In this document: positions 44,660-53,368 of the stretch, in pieces
How positions within the stretch are numbered: the stretch's first letter is position 1
Layout of the letters: every line of letters begins with the position of its first letter
Source: Marinobacter sp. HL-58
GTDB taxonomy: Bacteria > Pseudomonadota > Gammaproteobacteria > Pseudomonadales > Oleiphilaceae
DNA: 64,000 nucleotides
Reading direction: 5' to 3'
NCBI RefSeq assembly: GCF_001314605.1
Contig: NZ_LIHP01000001.1
Coordinates: 407,230-471,229, forward strand
Made by a program: the position numbers and the translations under genes
Notes under the pieces: generated by a model
Told to the model about the DNA's origin: nothing
What the model saw: the letters and a program-made list of their open reading frames with translations, nothing else
Database searches by the model: none

Positions 44660-46363
44660 ATGAATAAGCGAATCCTGGCCGCCATTCTCGGTGGTTTTGT
44701 CTCTGTGGCGGTCCACGCCGGCGAGTACGACATTTCTGTTGACCGGGTCCAGATCGACACCGGCGATTTCGTCAAGGAAGGTATTGGTTACAATGGCGCT
44801 TCTCCCGGGCCCACCTTGCGGTTCAAGGAAGGGGAAGAGGTCACCATCAATGTGACCAACAACCTGGACGAAATGACCTCGATCCACTGGCATGGCCTGA
44901 TTCTGCCCTTCGAGCAGGACGGTGTGCCGGGTATCAGTTTTCCCGGTATCAAACCCGGGGAAACCTTTACCTACAGGTTTCCGATAACCCAGGCCGGCAC
45001 CTACTGGTTTCACAGCCACTCCGGCTTCCAGGAACCCAATGGGGCCTATGGCGCCATCGTAATCGAGCCCGAAGGACGGGAACCCTTCCGGTATGACCGG
45101 GAATATGTGGTGCAGCTCACCGACAAGCATCCACACTCCGGCGACCGCATCATGCGTAACCTGAAAATGTCCGCCGATTACTACAACCGCCAGCAGCAGA
45201 CGGTGGGGGATTTCATTGACGAAGCCGGTGAGAAAGGCTTCATGGCCACATTGAAGGACCGGATGATGTGGGGCGATATGCGCATGATGAAGGCGGATAT
45301 CGAGGATGTTCAGGGCTTCACCGGACTGATCAACGGAAAGGGGCCGGAGCAGAACTGGACAGGAACGTTTGAGGAGGGTGACCGGATTCGCCTGCGCTTC
45401 ATCAACTCCTCTGCGATGACCTATTTTGATATTCGTATCCCGGGGCTGGAAATGACCGTCGTTCAGGCCGACGGTAACAACGTGCAGCCGGTGAACGTGG
45501 ATGAATTCCGCATTGGTGTGGCGGAAACCTACGATGTGATCGTTCACATCAAGGACAAGGAGGCCTATACCATCTTCGCCGAATCCATGGGCCGCTCTGG
45601 CTTTGCCCGGGGCACCCTGGCACCGGAAGAAGGCATGACGGCGGACGTGCCGGAAGTGCGCGACGCACCGCTGCTGACCATGGCGGATATGGCCGGGCAC
45701 ATGGATCACGGTGATATGAACCATGATGACATGGACGACATGGATCACAGTGACATGAACGAGGATGAGATGAAGGGCATGGACCACAGTGCCATGGGCC
45801 ATGGGGATATGGACCATGGAGAGAAATCGGGCCTGCCGGAAGATCCGTTCTATGCCAAGGGTAGCGGGCTGATACCCACCGCCAGTAATGGTGGCAAATT
45901 CCTGTCCTATCAGGACCTGAAAGCTCAAAAGCCTCTGTATGAAGACCGCGAGCCAACCCGGGAAATCGAGCTGCGCCTGACCGGCAACATGGAGCGCTAT
46001 GAATGGAGCATCAACGGCGTCAAATACGAGGATGCCGACCCCATCGTGCTGCAATACGGTGAGCGGGTTCGCTTCAAGTTCGTCAACGAAACCATGATGA
46101 CCCACCCCATGCACCTGCACGGCATGTGGTCAATTCTCGACGTGGGAGAAGGCAAGTGGAATCCCCTGAAGCACGTGATCAGCGTTGCGCCTGCCACCAC
46201 CGTGTACATGGAAACCGAGGTGGATGCGCCGGGTGAGTGGGCCTTCCACTGCCATCTGTCCTACCATGCCGCGGCCGGTATGTTCCGCAAGATCGTGGTT
46301 GAAGGTGGGCCGGACGATGAAGTGGCAACCGATGAAAAGGCTGACAAGGGAGGTGATGCATGA
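44660..46363 (+). CDS. copA: Multicopper oxidase CopA (copper resistance)
   Basis: 567 residues from the ATG at 44660; the longer frame through the cupredoxin gene is rejected. The signal peptide ends AVHA. All four copper-site blocks are present: SIHWHGLILP, FHSHSGFQE, HPMHLHGM and EWAFHCHLSYHAAAGMF. A Met/His/Asp-rich stretch (about 354-394: DHGDMNHDDM and repeats) is typical of CopA/PcoA for holding Cu(I). It oxidises Cu(I) in the periplasm. It overlaps copB by 4 bases. Confidence 0.95.
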   Translation: MNKRILAAILGGFVSVAVHAGEYDISVDRVQIDTGDFVKEGIGYNGASPGPTLRFKEGEEVTINVTNNLDEMTSIHWHGLILPFEQDGVPGISFPGIKPGETFTYRFPITQAGTYWFHSHSGFQEPNGAYGAIVIEPEGREPFRYDREYVVQLTDKHPHSGDRIMRNLKMSADYYNRQQQTVGDFIDEAGEKGFMATLKDRMMWGDMRMMKADIEDVQGFTGLINGKGPEQNWTGTFEEGDRIRLRFINSSAMTYFDIRIPGLEMTVVQADGNNVQPVNVDEFRIGVAETYDVIVHIKDKEAYTIFAESMGRSGFARGTLAPEEGMTADVPEVRDAPLLTMADMAGHMDHGDMNHDDMDDMDHSDMNEDEMKGMDHSAMGHGDMDHGEKSGLPEDPFYAKGSGLIPTASNGGKFLSYQDLKAQKPLYEDREPTREIELRLTGNMERYEWSINGVKYEDADPIVLQYGERVRFKFVNETMMTHPMHLHGMWSILDVGEGKWNPLKHVISVAPATTVYMETEVDAPGEWAFHCHLSYHAAAGMFRKIVVEGGPDDEVATDEKADKGGDA

Positions 46364-47124
46364 ATCGGACGCACAGCCCGAAGACCTGCCGATGGAACCG
46401 TGGGCTGGCGGCACTGCCCCTGATCGCGGCGGCTGCGTTCCAGGCCCATGCCAGTGACGATATGGCAGTGGCCGCCCATAGTGCCGGGGCCCTGTGGGGC
46501 GTCAGCGCCGAGAAACTGGAGTACCGGTATAGCGATTCCGATGAGGAACTGGCGGTGCTGGAAGGCGACGCTTTCTACGGCAGCGACGAGCTCAAGTTCC
46601 GCTGGCTGTTCGAGGGCGAGTGGGAGGAAGCCCATAACGCCTGGGAAACCCTGGAAAACCAGTTTGTGGCTCAGGTGCCGGTGGATGAGTTCTGGGATGC
46701 CAAGGCAGGTATCCGTGTAGATACCCCAGAAGGAGAGGATCGAGTGTATGGTGTGCTCGGGCTCACCGGCCTGGCGCCCTACTGGTTCGAGGTGGACACC
46801 AACCTTTATGTCAGCGATGAAGGCGATGCCTCGGCGGATTTCGAGGCTGAATACGAACTGCTGATTACCAACTACTGGATTGTGTCCGCCAGCTTTGAAA
46901 CCCTGGTGGCCTTTTCCGAAGACCGGGAAATTGGCGTCGGCAAGGGCCTGAACTCCACCGAACTGGGGCTGCGCCTGAGCTATGATCTGATTGATCGCGC
47001 ATTCTCGCCCTATATTGGCGTGGTGCACGAGCGCAAGTTCGGTGACACTGCAGACCTTGCCAGGGATTCCGGTGGCAGCACCGAGGACTGGTTCGCTGTT
47101 GTCGGTGCCCGGGTGATGTTCTGA
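46360..47124 (+). CDS. copB: Outer-membrane copper resistance protein CopB
   Basis: 254 residues: signal peptide to about residue 32 (AFQAHA), then an all-beta outer-membrane domain. The family blocks are KLEYRYSDSDEELAVLEGDA, FGTDELKF-like FYGSDELKFRWLFEGEWEEA and a C-terminal SPYIGVVHERKFGDTADLAR with final Phe. Its N-terminal Met-rich repeat, common in CopB, is missing. ATGA overlap with copA. Confidence 0.93.
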   Translation: MNRTHSPKTCRWNRGLAALPLIAAAAFQAHASDDMAVAAHSAGALWGVSAEKLEYRYSDSDEELAVLEGDAFYGSDELKFRWLFEGEWEEAHNAWETLENQFVAQVPVDEFWDAKAGIRVDTPEGEDRVYGVLGLTGLAPYWFEVDTNLYVSDEGDASADFEAEYELLITNYWIVSASFETLVAFSEDREIGVGKGLNSTELGLRLSYDLIDRAFSPYIGVVHERKFGDTADLARDSGGSTEDWFAVVGARVMF

Positions 47125-47181
47125 CCGTTGTTCGATGATCCAAGTCAAGGAGGATTCGAACGCTTCCGTTATTCTCGATTT

Positions 47182-47198
47182 ATTCAGCCTGGATTCAG
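47182..47198 (+). promoter_or_regulatory. Direct repeat ATTCAG-N5-ATTCAG before the Met-rich gene
   Basis: ATTCAG at 47182 and 47193, 11 bases apart, 54 bases before the start codon. Same unit and spacing as at 44033-44049, so probably the same response regulator. Confidence 0.6.
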
Positions 47199-47251
47199 TT
47201 TCATGGTCTTTACTGAAGGTGAGGCAGTATACGCAATATAAGGAAGATCTC

Positions 47252-47764
47252 ATGAACAGATTAAGCCGATTGGTTGTTTGCTCCATTCTAGTGGTAGCAC
47301 CCGCACTGGCCTTTGCCCAGGGCAATTCCGGGCAGATGCATCGTGGTGGCATGATGGACCAGGAACAGATGGAGCAAATGAATGAAAACATGTCACGAAT
47401 GCAGAACATGATGCAGGAAATGCGTAACGCAAAGTCAGATGCGGAGCGGGAGCAAATCCGGCAGAAGCACATGGAGTCCATGCAGGAGCATATGGGCATG
47501 ATGCGTGGCGGAATGATGGGTAATGGCCAGGGAATGATGGGTGGCGGCCAGGGCATGAAGGATAACCAGGGCATGAAGGATAACCAGGGCGGTAAGGACA
47601 ACAAGGGGAAAAACCAGTCCGACAACGGCAAGGGTAACCGTGCTGGTGGAGCTGGCATGGATGCCGAGCAGCGCCTGGAGATGATGGAAAACCGAATGAA
47701 CCACATGCAGATGATGATGGAGCAGATGCTGGAAAATCAGGCCCGCGGTCAGAATACACGCTAG
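47252..47764 (+). CDS. Met/Gln-rich periplasmic protein, probable copper binder
   Basis: 170 residues from the ATG at 47252; the longer open frame includes the promoter and is rejected. Signal peptide ends LAFA. The mature protein has about 20% Met, in patterns such as MNENMSRMQNMMQEM and MRGGMMGNGQGMMGGG. A perfect 18-base tandem repeat at 47552-47587 encodes GMKDNQ twice. A second Met-rich helix (MMENRMNHMQMMMEQM) ends it. No named family is recognised. Composition, position after copB and the shared operator suggest Cu(I) sequestration. Confidence 0.75.
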   Translation: MNRLSRLVVCSILVVAPALAFAQGNSGQMHRGGMMDQEQMEQMNENMSRMQNMMQEMRNAKSDAEREQIRQKHMESMQEHMGMMRGGMMGNGQGMMGGGQGMKDNQGMKDNQGGKDNKGKNQSDNGKGNRAGGAGMDAEQRLEMMENRMNHMQMMMEQMLENQARGQNTR

Positions 47765-48036
47765 ATCAATGAATGCTGGGAGGGGGGAAGTGGGGTCAGC
47801 GCAGCAGTCTGACCAACCCTCCGCAGCACACACATCTCCACCCGCTTGTTCCTTTCCAGAGATAGTTCCCCCGGCAGTTTCCGCCTTCCTCCTGATGTTT
47901 CAGTTTCCTGATGAACCCGTCCAATTGGATATATACCACGAGATCCCGTCGCTGGTTTCAGGCCTGATGTGGTAGGCTTTTGAGCGTCTGTGGACGTTCT
48001 CGCCGGTTTTGGACCGGCCACCGATACGGAGCATCA

Positions 48037-48546
48037 ATGAACACAGTCGTAACAATTTCTGGCCGGGTGTTACTGCTTCTTCTGGTGTGGTGGGCGCTCA
48101 CCGAGGGGGATCCGTCCGGTACCATAACCGGCCTGGTAGTGGTTGCCCTGGCCACGGTTATCTCCCTGCGCCTCTTTCCGCCCGGGGTGACGCGGATTCA
48201 TCCGGTGCCATTCCTCTTCTTCGTCATGTACTTCCTGCTCCGCTCGGTAACCGCAGGCATCGACGTTGCACGCCGTTTACTGTCACCCGCGCTGCCTGTC
48301 GCCCCCGGTTATCTGGCCTTTCATGTGAACTTGCCCTCTGGTGGCCCGCGCTGGCTGCTGGCCAATACCCTGTCGCTCATGCCCGGTACTCTCAGTGTCA
48401 GCCTCGATGGCGAGCACCTGCTCCTTCATTGCCTGGATACCCGCGAGCCGGTCGAGGCGGATGTCAGGGCGGTGGAGCAGAGAGTGGCACGGATCTTCGG
48501 TCTGCCGCTGTCGGCTGGCGCCGGGCCTGCAGGAACCAGCCAATGA
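48037..48546 (+). CDS. mnhE: Mrp antiporter subunit E (MnhE)
   Basis: 169 residues from the ATG at 48037 (GGAG upstream). Two or three N-terminal helices, then YFLLRSVTAGIDVARRLLSP and NTLSLMPGTLSVSLDGEHLL, the MnhE signature. It is the first gene of a nine-gene run in which every junction overlaps by a few bases, and its stop overlaps mnhF (ATGA). Confidence 0.92.
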   Translation: MNTVVTISGRVLLLLLVWWALTEGDPSGTITGLVVVALATVISLRLFPPGVTRIHPVPFLFFVMYFLLRSVTAGIDVARRLLSPALPVAPGYLAFHVNLPSGGPRWLLANTLSLMPGTLSVSLDGEHLLLHCLDTREPVEADVRAVEQRVARIFGLPLSAGAGPAGTSQ

Positions 48547-48812
48547 CACTGCTCCTGAACGCCGTAGCGGCTTTCCTGCTGCTTACTTTACTGGTGGCGC
48601 TGGTGCGGATCTGGAATGGGCCCACGCCTTCAGACCGCATGCTGGCCTCGCAGCTATTCGGAACCACTGGCGTCGCGCTTTTACTGGTTCTGGCGGAAGC
48701 CCAGGGGCTGCCCGCCCTGAGAGATGTTGCTCTCATTCTGGCGCTGCTGTCGGTATTGGCCATCGTGGGGTTTGTCACGCGGGTGGTGAGGATTGACCGG
48801 AGGGAGTCGTGA
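48543..48812 (+). CDS. mnhF: Mrp antiporter subunit F (MnhF)
   Basis: 89 residues, three helices. VRIWNGPTPSDRMLASQLFG is the MnhF/PhaF signature. The start is set by the ATGA overlap with mnhE; a longer open frame in the same register extends back through mnhE and is rejected. Confidence 0.92.
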   Translation: MTLLLNAVAAFLLLTLLVALVRIWNGPTPSDRMLASQLFGTTGVALLLVLAEAQGLPALRDVALILALLSVLAIVGFVTRVVRIDRRES

Positions 48813-49126
48813 TGGCCGTGTTGCAGCTGATGCAGGGAGCTTTGCTGGTCACCGGATGCGTGTTTTTTGCCATCGGAACCCTGGGCCTGTTTCGCTTTTC
48901 AGAGACACTTACGCGGATTCACGCACTCACCAAAGTGGATAACCTTGGGCTGGGGTTTGTTGTGCTGGCCCTGCTGTTGGATCTGCCGTCACTGGCGGTA
49001 GGGCTGAAGATTGTGCTGATCTGGGTAGTGGCACTGGCGGCCAGCGCCACCTCCGCCCACCTGATAGCCCGGGCCGTCCGGTCGCAGGAGCAGGGGCGGC
49101 AAGAAGGGAGGAAAACCCGTGACTGA
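48812..49126 (+). CDS. mnhG: Mrp antiporter subunit G (MnhG)
   Basis: 104 residues, three helices. GTLGLFRFSETLTRIHALTK is the MnhG signature. A GTG directly before the ATG is a possible alternative start; GGAGG lies upstream. It overlaps the next gene by 8 bases. Confidence 0.92.
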   Translation: MAVLQLMQGALLVTGCVFFAIGTLGLFRFSETLTRIHALTKVDNLGLGFVVLALLLDLPSLAVGLKIVLIWVVALAASATSAHLIARAVRSQEQGRQEGRKTRD

Positions 49127-49394
49127 GTGGTTGCTGGATGGGCTGCTGGTGATTGCCCTGGTGATTACCGCTGTGGCGGCCCTTTTATCCCGGGATCTGT
49201 TCCGTGCGGTTGTAGTGTTTATCGCTTTCGGGCTGCTGATGACGGTTGCCTGGGTCAGATTGCAGGCACCCGATATTGCCCTGGCCGAGGCGGCTATCGG
49301 CGCGGGGCTGACCGGCGTCCTGCTACTGGATGCTGTCAGTCACCTCGGCAGTAAACGCCCGGGCAAGCGTACGCAGGAGGGCGGCGAGCAATGA
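49119..49394 (+). CDS. MbhD-type subunit (DUF4040) of Mrp antiporter
   Basis: 91 residues from GTG at 49119. Three helices; DLFRAVVVFIAFGLLMTVAW and APDIALAEAAIGAGLTGVLL are the DUF4040/MbhD blocks. In classical Mrp this domain is the first part of the MrpA C-terminal extension; here it is a free-standing subunit, as in archaeal Mbh. Confidence 0.88.
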   Translation: MTEWLLDGLLVIALVITAVAALLSRDLFRAVVVFIAFGLLMTVAWVRLQAPDIALAEAAIGAGLTGVLLLDAVSHLGSKRPGKRTQEGGEQ

Positions 49395-50092
49395 TCCAGG
49401 CTCTGCGCATTTCTGCTATTGCTATCGCATGCCTCATGTTCGTGGCTGGCCTGGCCGCCAGCATCTGGGCCATCGCCGGTAACCCTTTGCCCGAAAGCCT
49501 GCCGCAGCTGCTCAGCGAAAACATGAGCCGTAGTGGGGTTGAACACCCGGTTACGGCGGTGCTGCTCAATTTCCGCAGTTACGACACTCTGCTTGAAATC
49601 GGGGTGCTGGTGATTGCCGGTATCGCCGGTATCTCCATGGCGAAAACCACCTCCCTTGAAGACCCGGAGTTGCGCACCTCGGATTCTCTGCTTTATGCCC
49701 TGCAGCGCTGGTTTGTGCCGTTGATGCTGGTACTGGCCGGATACCTGCTCTGGGCCGGGGCCGATCGGCCCGGTGGTGCGTTTCAGGCCGGTGCCGTGCT
49801 TGCCGCCACGGGTGTGCTGATGCGCCTGGGTGGCATTCCCATGGAGTTCATCCGCCCGGGGCTGTTGCTGCGTCTGGGTCTGGCGCTGGGCTTCACGGTG
49901 TTCTTGCTGGTGGCCCTCGCCAGTGCCATTGGCGGCGATGCCTTTCTGGCGTATCCCCCGGCTATGGCCAAAACCCTTATTGTGGTCATCGAATCGGTAC
50001 TGACCCTGTCCATTGCCATGGTGTTGCTGGCGTTGTTCGTGTCTGCCCCGGTCAATGATGCTGAGGATCCCGAAGAAGGCGGTTCCTCATGA
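49391..50092 (+). CDS. mnhB: MbhE-MnhB fused subunit of Mrp antiporter
   Basis: 233 residues. The N-terminal part (about 1-90; HPVTAVLLNFRSYDTLLEIG) matches MbhE, the end of the MrpA C-terminal extension. The C-terminal part (about 95-220; WFVPLMLVLAGYLLWAGADR, then PGGAFQAGAVLAATGVLMRL) is MnhB. The fusion means MrpA's tail has been moved onto MnhB. It overlaps both neighbours by 4 bases. Confidence 0.88.
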   Translation: MIQALRISAIAIACLMFVAGLAASIWAIAGNPLPESLPQLLSENMSRSGVEHPVTAVLLNFRSYDTLLEIGVLVIAGIAGISMAKTTSLEDPELRTSDSLLYALQRWFVPLMLVLAGYLLWAGADRPGGAFQAGAVLAATGVLMRLGGIPMEFIRPGLLLRLGLALGFTVFLLVALASAIGGDAFLAYPPAMAKTLIVVIESVLTLSIAMVLLALFVSAPVNDAEDPEEGGSS

Positions 50093-50409
50093 CGGCGCCA
50101 CTGCTGTATGCCCTGGCCGGTGCCCTGTTGTGTGGCCTCGGCCTGTTCGGCCTGCTGTGTCTGTCACACCTGCTGCGCAAGTTGCTGGCCTTCAACGTGA
50201 TGGGCTCCGGCGTGTTCCTGGTGATGGTGGGCCTGCCCCAGCATCAGGGTGGGCCGGACCCGGTGCCCCAGGCCCTGGTGCTCACCGGGATAGTCGTAGC
50301 CATTGCCGCCACGGCGCTGGCGGTGGTGCTGATCCGGCGCTATTACCACCTGTCTGGGCTGACCACTCTGGATGCGGAGCCAACGTCCCGGGAGGGCGGC
50401 CAGGAATGA
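50089..50409 (+). CDS. mnhC: Mrp antiporter subunit C (MnhC, NuoK-like)
   Basis: 106 residues, three helices of the NuoK fold: LSHLLRKLLAFNVMGSGVFL and DPVPQALVLTGIVVAIAATA, the standard MnhC blocks. ATGA overlaps on both sides. Confidence 0.92.
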   Translation: MTAPLLYALAGALLCGLGLFGLLCLSHLLRKLLAFNVMGSGVFLVMVGLPQHQGGPDPVPQALVLTGIVVAIAATALAVVLIRRYYHLSGLTTLDAEPTSREGGQE

Positions 50410-51875
50410 CCTTGTGGCTGATGGCTGGCCTGTTGTTTACTCCGCTGGCCTGGGCAGTACTGACCCTGTTGACGGACTTTTCACGGGGCCGGCTGGTCAG
50501 TTGGGCGGGCATTCTGGTGCAGGTGCTGGTGTCGCTGGGCCTGTGGCTTGCGGTCGCCCGGGACGGCGGTTTCTATTACGGGCTGGGGGGCTGGGATGCG
50601 CCCCTGGGAATAGAGTTGCGGGTGGACGGGCTCGCCGTCACCTTTGTGTTGCTCACTGCGGTAGTGGCCGGCGCCTGCGGTTTGCATGCCGGAGCCTACA
50701 TTGATCCGGACAAGCCCTGGCACCGGTATTTCTGGCCCCTGTTCTGGTTTCTCTGGTCCGGGCTGAATGCCGTCTGGCTTGGGGGCGATCTGTTCAACCT
50801 CTACGTGGGGCTGGAGCTGATCAGCCTGTCTGCGGTGGGTCTTGTTGCCCTGGGCGGTCAGGCTGGTGCGTTACGGGCGTCGCTTCGGTACCTGTTGGCG
50901 GCCCTGCTTGGGTCGCTGGCCTACCTGCTGGGCGTGGCGTTGATCTACGGCCAGTTCGGCACCCTGTCCATTGCCGGAGTTGCAACCTGGCTGTCTGATC
51001 ACCCGGTGCCGTCAGGCTCGGGCATGGCGCTGGCCCTGATGATTGCCGGGCTGGCGCTGAAAACAGCGCTGTTTCCCTTGCACCGCTGGCTGCCCCCGGC
51101 CCATGGCATAGCCAAGTCACCGGTGAGTGCGCTGTTGTCAGCGCTGGTGGTCAAGGCATCTTTCTACATTGCTGCAAGGCTATGGCTGGAGCTGGGGCAG
51201 CCCATCGGAAGCCTGGCCGCAGCGCAACTGATCGGTCTGCTGGGTAGTGCTGCCGTGGTATGGGGCAGCTGGCTGGCGTGCCGGCAACAGCGGTTAAAGC
51301 AGGTTGTGGCCTATTCCTCGGTGGCCCAGATCGGGTACCTGTTCCTGTTGTTTCCGCTGACATTTTCGGTGTCTGAAACCGTCTCCCTCCAGGCCCAGCA
51401 GGGCATGACTCTGCAGGTAATCAGCCATGCCCTGGCGAAGGCGGCCATGTTCCTGGCGGCGGGCAACCTGATTCTGTCAGTCGGCAGTAATCGTGTGGAC
51501 GCATTGGCCGGGGTCAGCCGTTTCCTGCCTTTCTCGCTGTTCTCGTTCGGGCTGGCGGGGGTGTCTTTGATGAGCCTGCCACCGTCCGGAGGGTTTGCCG
51601 CCAAGTGGTTACTGTTGCAGGCCAGCCTCGGCAGCGGCCAGTGGTGGTGGGTGCTGGTTCTGCTGGCCGGCGGTCTGTTGTCAGCGGCCTATATCTTTCG
51701 CATCTATCGCGCCTCGTTTCTGGAAAGTTCCGGAACCGACCAGTTCTTCCATCCTTCCAGAAGCCTTGAAGTCATTCCGCTGATTCTGGCCATGCTCGCC
51801 CTGGGGCTCGGGCTGGCGTCGGATCAGGTATTGACGGTGATGGCCCTGCCCTTTGAAGGGGAGGGCGCGCCATGA
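50406..51875 (+). CDS. mnhD: Mrp antiporter subunit D (MnhD), antiporter-like subunit 1
   Basis: 489 residues from the ATG at 50406; a longer same-frame extension into mnhC and mnhB is rejected. Fourteen helices of the NuoL/M/N type. The conserved Glu of helix 5 is present in LFNLYVGLELISLSAVGL and the helix 7-8 Lys/His in IAGLALKTALFPLHRWLPPA and VVKASFYIAARL. These residues carry protons in complex I-like antiporters. Confidence 0.92.
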   Translation: MTLWLMAGLLFTPLAWAVLTLLTDFSRGRLVSWAGILVQVLVSLGLWLAVARDGGFYYGLGGWDAPLGIELRVDGLAVTFVLLTAVVAGACGLHAGAYIDPDKPWHRYFWPLFWFLWSGLNAVWLGGDLFNLYVGLELISLSAVGLVALGGQAGALRASLRYLLAALLGSLAYLLGVALIYGQFGTLSIAGVATWLSDHPVPSGSGMALALMIAGLALKTALFPLHRWLPPAHGIAKSPVSALLSALVVKASFYIAARLWLELGQPIGSLAAAQLIGLLGSAAVVWGSWLACRQQRLKQVVAYSSVAQIGYLFLLFPLTFSVSETVSLQAQQGMTLQVISHALAKAAMFLAAGNLILSVGSNRVDALAGVSRFLPFSLFSFGLAGVSLMSLPPSGGFAAKWLLLQASLGSGQWWWVLVLLAGGLLSAAYIFRIYRASFLESSGTDQFFHPSRSLEVIPLILAMLALGLGLASDQVLTVMALPFEGEGAP

Positions 51876-53368
51876 CCCTGAACATGTGGATGCCCCTGTT
51901 CGCCCTGATGACCTCGCTGATGGCGTCACTGGTGATCTTTGTCCTGCCGGAGCAGGGATATCGCCTGCGCACAGCGGTGAACCTGGGAGCTGCATTGGTA
52001 AAGCTGGGTATTGTCGCGGTGATGGTCTGGGGCGTATTTCACGGTGTGGACTATGGCCTGAGTTTCACCATGTTGCCGGGCGTTGAGTTCGTTCTGAAAG
52101 CGGATGCGCTCTCGATGATGTTCGCGGGCCTCTCCGCCGTGCTCTGGTTTCTGACCACGATCTACGCCGTCGGGTATCTGGAAGACTCCCCCAATCGCAG
52201 CCGATTCTTCGGTTTTTTCAGCCTGTGCGTGGCCAGCACCATGGGCATTGCCCTGGCCGGTAACCTGTTTACCTTCTTCCTGTTCTACGAAATGCTGACC
52301 CTGGCCACCTATCCCCTGGTGGTGCATCGCGGTACGGAGCAGGCCCTCAGAGCGGGGCGGGCCTACGTAATCTACACCCTGACCGGTGGCGCCGTGCTGC
52401 TGCTGGCGATCGCCTGGTTGCAGGGGCTGGTCGGAGATTTGCCGTTCCGGGAGGGAGGGCATTTTGGTGACGCCGACCCGGCTCTGCACGGGTCGCTGAT
52501 CCTCATCTTTGTTCTGCTCATTGCGGGGCTGGGGGTCAAGGCAGCGATCTTCCCGCTGCACGGCTGGTTGCCCCAGGCGATGGTGGCACCGGCCCCGGTG
52601 AGTGCGCTGCTGCACGCGGTGGCGGTGGTGAAAGCCGGGGCTTTCGGCATAGTGCGGGTGGTCTACGACATCTATGGCATTGAAGCCTCGGCAATGCTGG
52701 GCCTGCTGGAACCCCTGGCGTGGCTGGCGGCCTTCACCATTCTCTACGGGTCGGCGCGGGCCCTGTCCCAGGTGGATCTGAAGCGCCGGTTGGCGTTTTC
52801 CACGGTGAGCCAGGTGTCTTACATCATCCTCGGCATCTGCCTGTTCGGGCCTGTAGGAGCGACGGGCGGGCTGGTGCATCTGTTGCACCAGGGCATCATG
52901 AAAATCACCCTGTTTTTCTGCGCCGGTAACTACGCCGAAACCCTGGGCATTCATCGTATTGATGAAATGGATGGCGCCGGCCGGCGGATGCCGGGTACCT
53001 CATTGGCTTTTACCGTGGGTGCGTTCGGTATGATTGGCGCACCGCCTCTGGCCGGTTTTATTACCAAGTGGACCATGGGTACCGGTGCCCTGGCGTCCAA
53101 TATGGACTGGGTCATCGGGGTGCTGGTACTCAGCAGCCTGCTCAATGCGGCGTACTTCCTGCCGATTTTGCACCGGCTCTGGTTCCGGGAACCCCGTGGC
53201 AGTTGGCCCCATGAGCGCCAGTGGGGGCGGCTGGAAACCAGTGCCTGGCTGTTCTGGCCGCCGATGCTGACAGCAGCCATGACGGTGCTGGTGGGTGTGC
53301 TGGCGTCCCTGCCGTTCAGCCCGCTGTCCTGGGCGGAACTGGTTGTGTTGAGGGCGTATTCATCATGA
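51872..53368 (+). CDS. Antiporter-like (NuoL/MnhD-type) subunit 2
   Basis: 498 residues, 14 helices. Helix 5 Glu is present (FFLFYEMLTLATYPLVVH). IAGLGVKAAIFPLHGWLPQA and HAVAVVKAGAFGIVRV give the helix 7-8 charges, with FSTVSQVSYIILG next. It is closer to the stand-alone MnhD/MrpA N-terminal group than to complex I. It may take the place of the absent MrpA core. ATGA overlap with mnhD. Confidence 0.88.
   Translation: MTLNMWMPLFALMTSLMASLVIFVLPEQGYRLRTAVNLGAALVKLGIVAVMVWGVFHGVDYGLSFTMLPGVEFVLKADALSMMFAGLSAVLWFLTTIYAVGYLEDSPNRSRFFGFFSLCVASTMGIALAGNLFTFFLFYEMLTLATYPLVVHRGTEQALRAGRAYVIYTLTGGAVLLLAIAWLQGLVGDLPFREGGHFGDADPALHGSLILIFVLLIAGLGVKAAIFPLHGWLPQAMVAPAPVSALLHAVAVVKAGAFGIVRVVYDIYGIEASAMLGLLEPLAWLAAFTILYGSARALSQVDLKRRLAFSTVSQVSYIILGICLFGPVGATGGLVHLLHQGIMKITLFFCAGNYAETLGIHRIDEMDGAGRRMPGTSLAFTVGAFGMIGAPPLAGFITKWTMGTGALASNMDWVIGVLVLSSLLNAAYFLPILHRLWFREPRGSWPHERQWGRLETSAWLFWPPMLTAAMTVLVGVLASLPFSPLSWAELVVLRAYSS

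Noticed and set aside
44561..46120. 519-codon minus-strand frame opposite copA
   Set aside because: His/Val-rich antisense of the multicopper oxidase; no family match, and copA motifs are unambiguous.
48009..48542. N-terminal extension of mnhF
   Set aside because: It lies in another frame of mnhE; the ATGA overlap at 48543 marks the true start.
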